From Maniola hyperantus (taxonomy: Eukaryota; Arthropoda; Insecta; Lepidoptera; Nymphalidae): a stretch of 64,000 nt of DNA. The stretch covers positions 2,340,533-2,404,532 of the forward strand of contig NC_048542.1 of the NCBI RefSeq assembly GCF_902806685.2. Direction: 5' to 3'. Position numbers and translations under genes: made by a program. Below the pieces are notes generated by a model. That model saw only the letters and a program-made list of their open reading frames with translations, ran no database searches and was not told the DNA's origin. Shown one piece after another: positions 63,228-64,000 of this stretch (position 1 is its first letter; every line of letters starts with the position of its first letter).

Positions 63228-64000
63228 GTCGGTACGTCTCTATTTACCTAGCACTTTATTACTGATACTGACCAAGTGGTGCTGACATACTAGGTCTGAG
63301 CAGTCCCGTGTTAGGGGGCATGCTGCACGCACACCCGGCACTGCGCGGCGTGAAGCCCGCCGCGGTGCACGCGCTCGCGACGCAAGGTCGGTACGTCTCT
63401 ATTTACCTAGCACTTTATTACTGATACTGACCAAGTGGTGCTGACATACTAGGTCTGAGCAGTCCCGTGCTAGGGGGCATGCTGCACGCACACCCGGCAT
63501 TGCGTGGCGTGAAGCCCGCCGCGGTGCACGCGCTCGCGACGCAAGGTCGGTACGTCTCTATTTACCTAGCACTTTATTACTGATACTGACCAAGTGGTGC
63601 TGACATACTAGGTCTGAGCAGTCCCGTGCTAGGGGGCATGCTGCACGCACACCCGGCATTGCGTGGCGTGAAGCCCGCCGCGGTGTACGCGCTCGCGACG
63701 CAAGGTCGGTACGTTTCTATTTACCTAGCACTTTATTACTGATACTGACCAAGTGGTGCTGACATACTAGGTCTGAGCAGTCCCGTGCTAGGGGGCATGC
63801 TGCACGCACACCCGGCATTGCGTGGCGTGAAGCCCGCCGCGGTGCACGCGCTCGCGACGCAAGGTCGGTACGTCTCTATTTACCTAGCACTTTATTACCG
63901 ACACTGACTAAGTGGTGCTGACATACTAGGTCTGAGCAGTCCAGTGCAAGGGGGCATGCTGCACGCACACCCGGCACTGGGCGGCATGAAAAATACCGCG
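63117..64000 (+). repeat. Tandem array of a coding exon, 159-bp unit, at least 5.6 copies
   Basis: TGGTGCTGACATACTAGGTC recurs with unit starts at 63117, 63276, 63435, 63594, 63753 and 63912, always 159 bases apart. Each unit has the 111-base exon and a 48-base spacer (GTCGGTACGTCTCTATTTAC, CTAGCACTTTATTACTGATA). Copies 1-5 differ by a few bases, mostly synonymous in the exon frame. Copy 6 is more diverged and cut by the window end. Only copy 1 has CAG directly before GTGGTG; the others have CAA. Confidence 0.95.

Noticed and set aside
63117..64000. The regular repeat as a CRISPR-like array or a plain satellite
   Set aside because: Unit and spacer are both constant, the unit is a spliced coding exon in phase with the upstream exon, and the context is an animal gene.

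Overview
The window is animal nuclear DNA, most probably from a moth or butterfly. It holds part of one split protein-coding gene with standard GT-AG introns. Everything around the exons is dense, layered transposable-element sequence of types common in Lepidoptera: RTE-clade LINEs with (GAT)n tails, BEL/Pao and other LTR elements, tRNA-derived SINEs, hAT and palindromic MITEs, mariner, and Helitron-like repeats ending in CTAGT. The organism call is inference from this repeat content.

Host gene. Seven exons on the + strand (22206-22303, 42661-42777, 43521-43667, 57369-57518, 61167-61289, 62381-62480, 63117-63227) join in phase into part of a STAR/KH RNA-binding protein of the Sam68/SLM/KHDRBS and quaking-related (qkr) type. 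The first three carry the KH domain with its GPKG loop. The others carry a conserved post-KH segment and a Pro/His/Gly-rich tail. The N-terminal exon and the last exon(s) lie outside the window or were not found. The introns are large (20.4 kb and 13.7 kb for two of them) and made mostly of transposons.

Layout. 1-22.2 kb is probably the upstream intron. It holds palindromic and TIR elements, a long near-perfect hairpin (8684-9147), and a nested block (12711-19136) where a non-autonomous LTR retrotransposon sits inside an RTE LINE beside mariner and other RTE debris. 22.3-42.7 kb is intron with SINEs, short repeats, a minisatellite (27473-28240), hAT and other MITEs and LINE tails. 42.7-45.5 kb holds two KH exons, a broken partial copy of the second exon, and a hairpin retroelement with a hammerhead-ribozyme-like core. 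47457-54102 is an apparently intact BEL/Pao retrotransposon, antisense to the host gene. 54-61 kb has more repeats, including a hAT nested in a hAT, and an exon hemmed in by two copies of one repeat. The window ends in a 159-bp tandem array in which a complete coding exon is repeated at least six times.

Most notable are the ribozyme-like motif at 45131-45186, the exon array at 63117-64000, the hairpin at 8684-9147, the two LTR elements with apparently identical LTRs, and several insertions with clean target-site duplications. Repeat boundaries were judged by eye; those without a stated duplication may be off by tens of bases.
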